A DNA stretch of 64,000 nucleotides from Kosakonia sacchari SP1 (GTDB taxonomy: Bacteria > Pseudomonadota > Gammaproteobacteria > Enterobacterales > Enterobacteriaceae), in NCBI RefSeq assembly GCF_000300455.3, contig NZ_CP007215.2, positions 2,480,001 through 2,544,000 of the forward strand, read 5' to 3'. Below, one piece after another: positions 62,972 through 64,000 of the stretch (positions within the stretch are counted from its first letter, which is position 1; each line of letters begins with the position of its first letter). A model generated the notes under the pieces. It ran no database searches. It saw only the letters and a list, made by a program, of their open reading frames with translations, and was not told where the DNA came from. The translations under genes and the position numbers were made by a program.

Positions 62972-64000
62972 ATGAAGGGGAACGACATCCTGGCCCTGCT
63001 CGATGAACCTGCCTGCGAGCATAACCATAAACAGAAATCCGGCTGTAGCGCGCCCAAACCCGGTGCGACTGCCGGAGGCTGCGCCTTCGACGGCGCACAG
63101 ATTACCCTGCTGCCACTTTCCGATGTGGCGCATCTGGTACATGGCCCGATCGGCTGCGCCGGTAGCTCATGGGATAACCGCGGCAGCCTGAGTTCCGGCC
63201 CGCGGATTAACCGGCTTGGATTCACCACCGATTTGAACGAGCAGGATGTCATCATGGGACGCGGCGAGCGGCGGCTGTTTCACGCGGTGCGCCATATTGT
63301 CGACCGCTATCATCCGGCGGCGGTATTTATTTACAACACCTGCGTTCCGGCAATGGAAGGCGATGACATTGAAGCCGTCTGCCAGGCCGCAGCGACCGCC
63401 ACCGGTGTGCCCGTGATTGCCGTTGATGTGGCCGGTTTTTACGGTAGCAAAAACCTCGGAAACCGCCTGGCGGGCGAGGTGATGGTGAAAAAAGTCATCG
63501 GCGGACGCGAACCCGCGCCGTGGCCGGGAAACACCCCTTTTGCCCCGGCGCACCGCCATGATATTGGCCTGATAGGCGAATTTAACATCGCCGGCGAATT
63601 CTGGCATATCCAGCCACTGCTTGATGAGCTGGGTATTCGCGTCCTGGGGACCCTTTCCGGCGATGGGCGCTTTGCCGAGATCCAGACGCTGCACCGTGCG
63701 CAGGTCAATATGCTGGTTTGCTCCAGAGCACTGATTAATGTCGCCAGATCGCTGGAGCAACGTTACGGTACGCCGTGGTTTGAAGGTAGTTTTTATGGCG
63801 TTCGCGCCACTTCTGATGCCCTGCGCCAGCTGGCAATACTCACCGGCGATAGCGATTTAATGGCGCGCACCGAACAGCTAATCACGCGTGAGGAACACGC
63901 AGCAGAACAGGCACTGGCACCGCTGCGCGAACGTTTACGCGGCAGGAAAGTACTGCTCTATACCGGCGGCGTTAAATCCTGGTCGGTGGTTTCGGCACTG
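62972..64000 (+). CDS. nifE: FeMo-cofactor scaffold NifE, 3' end outside window
   Basis: The first 343 codons of nifE; the gene runs off the window. NifE with NifN forms the scaffold on which FeMo-co is finished before transfer to NifDK. It is a NifD paralogue: [20 protein letters not shown], then [17 protein letters not shown] with a cluster-type Cys, [20 protein letters not shown] and [14 protein letters not shown]. The ATG at 62972 has GAGGTG in front. It starts a new transcription unit with its own sigma-54 promoter. Confidence 0.96.
   Translation, partial: MKGNDILALLDEPACEHNHKQKSGCSAPKPGATAGGCAFDGAQITLLPLSDVAHLVHGPIGCAGSSWDNRGSLSSGPRINRLGFTTDLNEQDVIMGRGERRLFHAVRHIVDRYHPAAVFIYNTCVPAMEGDDIEAVCQAAATATGVPVIAVDVAGFYGSKNLGNRLAGEVMVKKVIGGREPAPWPGNTPFAPAHRHDIGLIGEFNIAGEFWHIQPLLDELGIRVLGTLSGDGRFAEIQTLHRAQVNMLVCSRALINVARSLEQRYGTPWFEGSFYGVRATSDALRQLAILTGDSDLMARTEQLITREEHAAEQALAPLRERLRGRKVLLYTGGVKSWSVVSAL

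Overview
The window looks like chromosomal DNA of a diazotrophic member of the Enterobacteriaceae, most likely Kosakonia or a close relative. The evidence is a Klebsiella-type nif cluster (nifJ divergent from nifHDKTY, then nifE) combined with typical enteric genes: fdnGHI, digH (yddW), tehA, treXYZ and a bhsA-like gene. A near-perfect copy of the Escherichia coli dif sequence at 20856-20883 places the window in the replication terminus. This agrees with fdnGHI, digH and tehA, which also lie near the terminus in E. coli.

Layout. 1-14.5 kb: the end of a thiamine-diphosphate enzyme, then a minus-strand group (amidohydrolase, DoxX protein, MFS transporter, alpha/beta hydrolase). Facing it is a plus-strand group (YcaC-type hydrolase, two XapX proteins, a stand-alone receiver). 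This leads into a 1847-residue kinase-like/ATPase/GAF/PAS/histidine-kinase protein, with a FixJ-type regulator convergent to it. Two genes here carry apparent frameshifts. 14.8-20.8 kb: GNAT, a secreted Cys-rich peptide, Nudix, methyltransferase, a DHA2 exporter with a divergent LysR regulator, and two small genes. 20.8-21.1 kb: dif and gene remnants beside it. 21.2-26 kb: 1,3-diaminopropane synthesis (dat-ddc) with its own aspartokinase. 26.3-29.7 kb: VF530-type protein, DigH lipoprotein, an AT-rich hypothetical, and a sigma factor with a His-rich membrane protein.

29.8-35.7 kb is the most unusual part. A two-gene operon encodes an HNH-AAA fusion protein and a second HNH protein, resembling Septu-type defence. 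Next to it is a three-gene operon with an exported thiaminase-I-like enzyme and two tandem LecB-like calcium lectins. 35.9-53.9 kb is mostly housekeeping or metabolic: BhsA-like, TehA, the glycogen/maltodextrin-to-trehalose operon treZ-treY-treX, and formate dehydrogenase-N (with cysteine in place of selenocysteine). A class A beta-lactamase, two oxidoreductases around a LysR regulator, a phosphoesterase and a cupin follow.

54-64 kb is the left part of the nif cluster. NifJ passes electrons from pyruvate towards nitrogenase; NifH, NifD and NifK form nitrogenase; NifT, NifY and NifE belong to maturation. The sigma-54 promoters, NifA upstream activator sequences and one IHF site can be read directly in the nifJ-nifH and nifY-nifE gaps.
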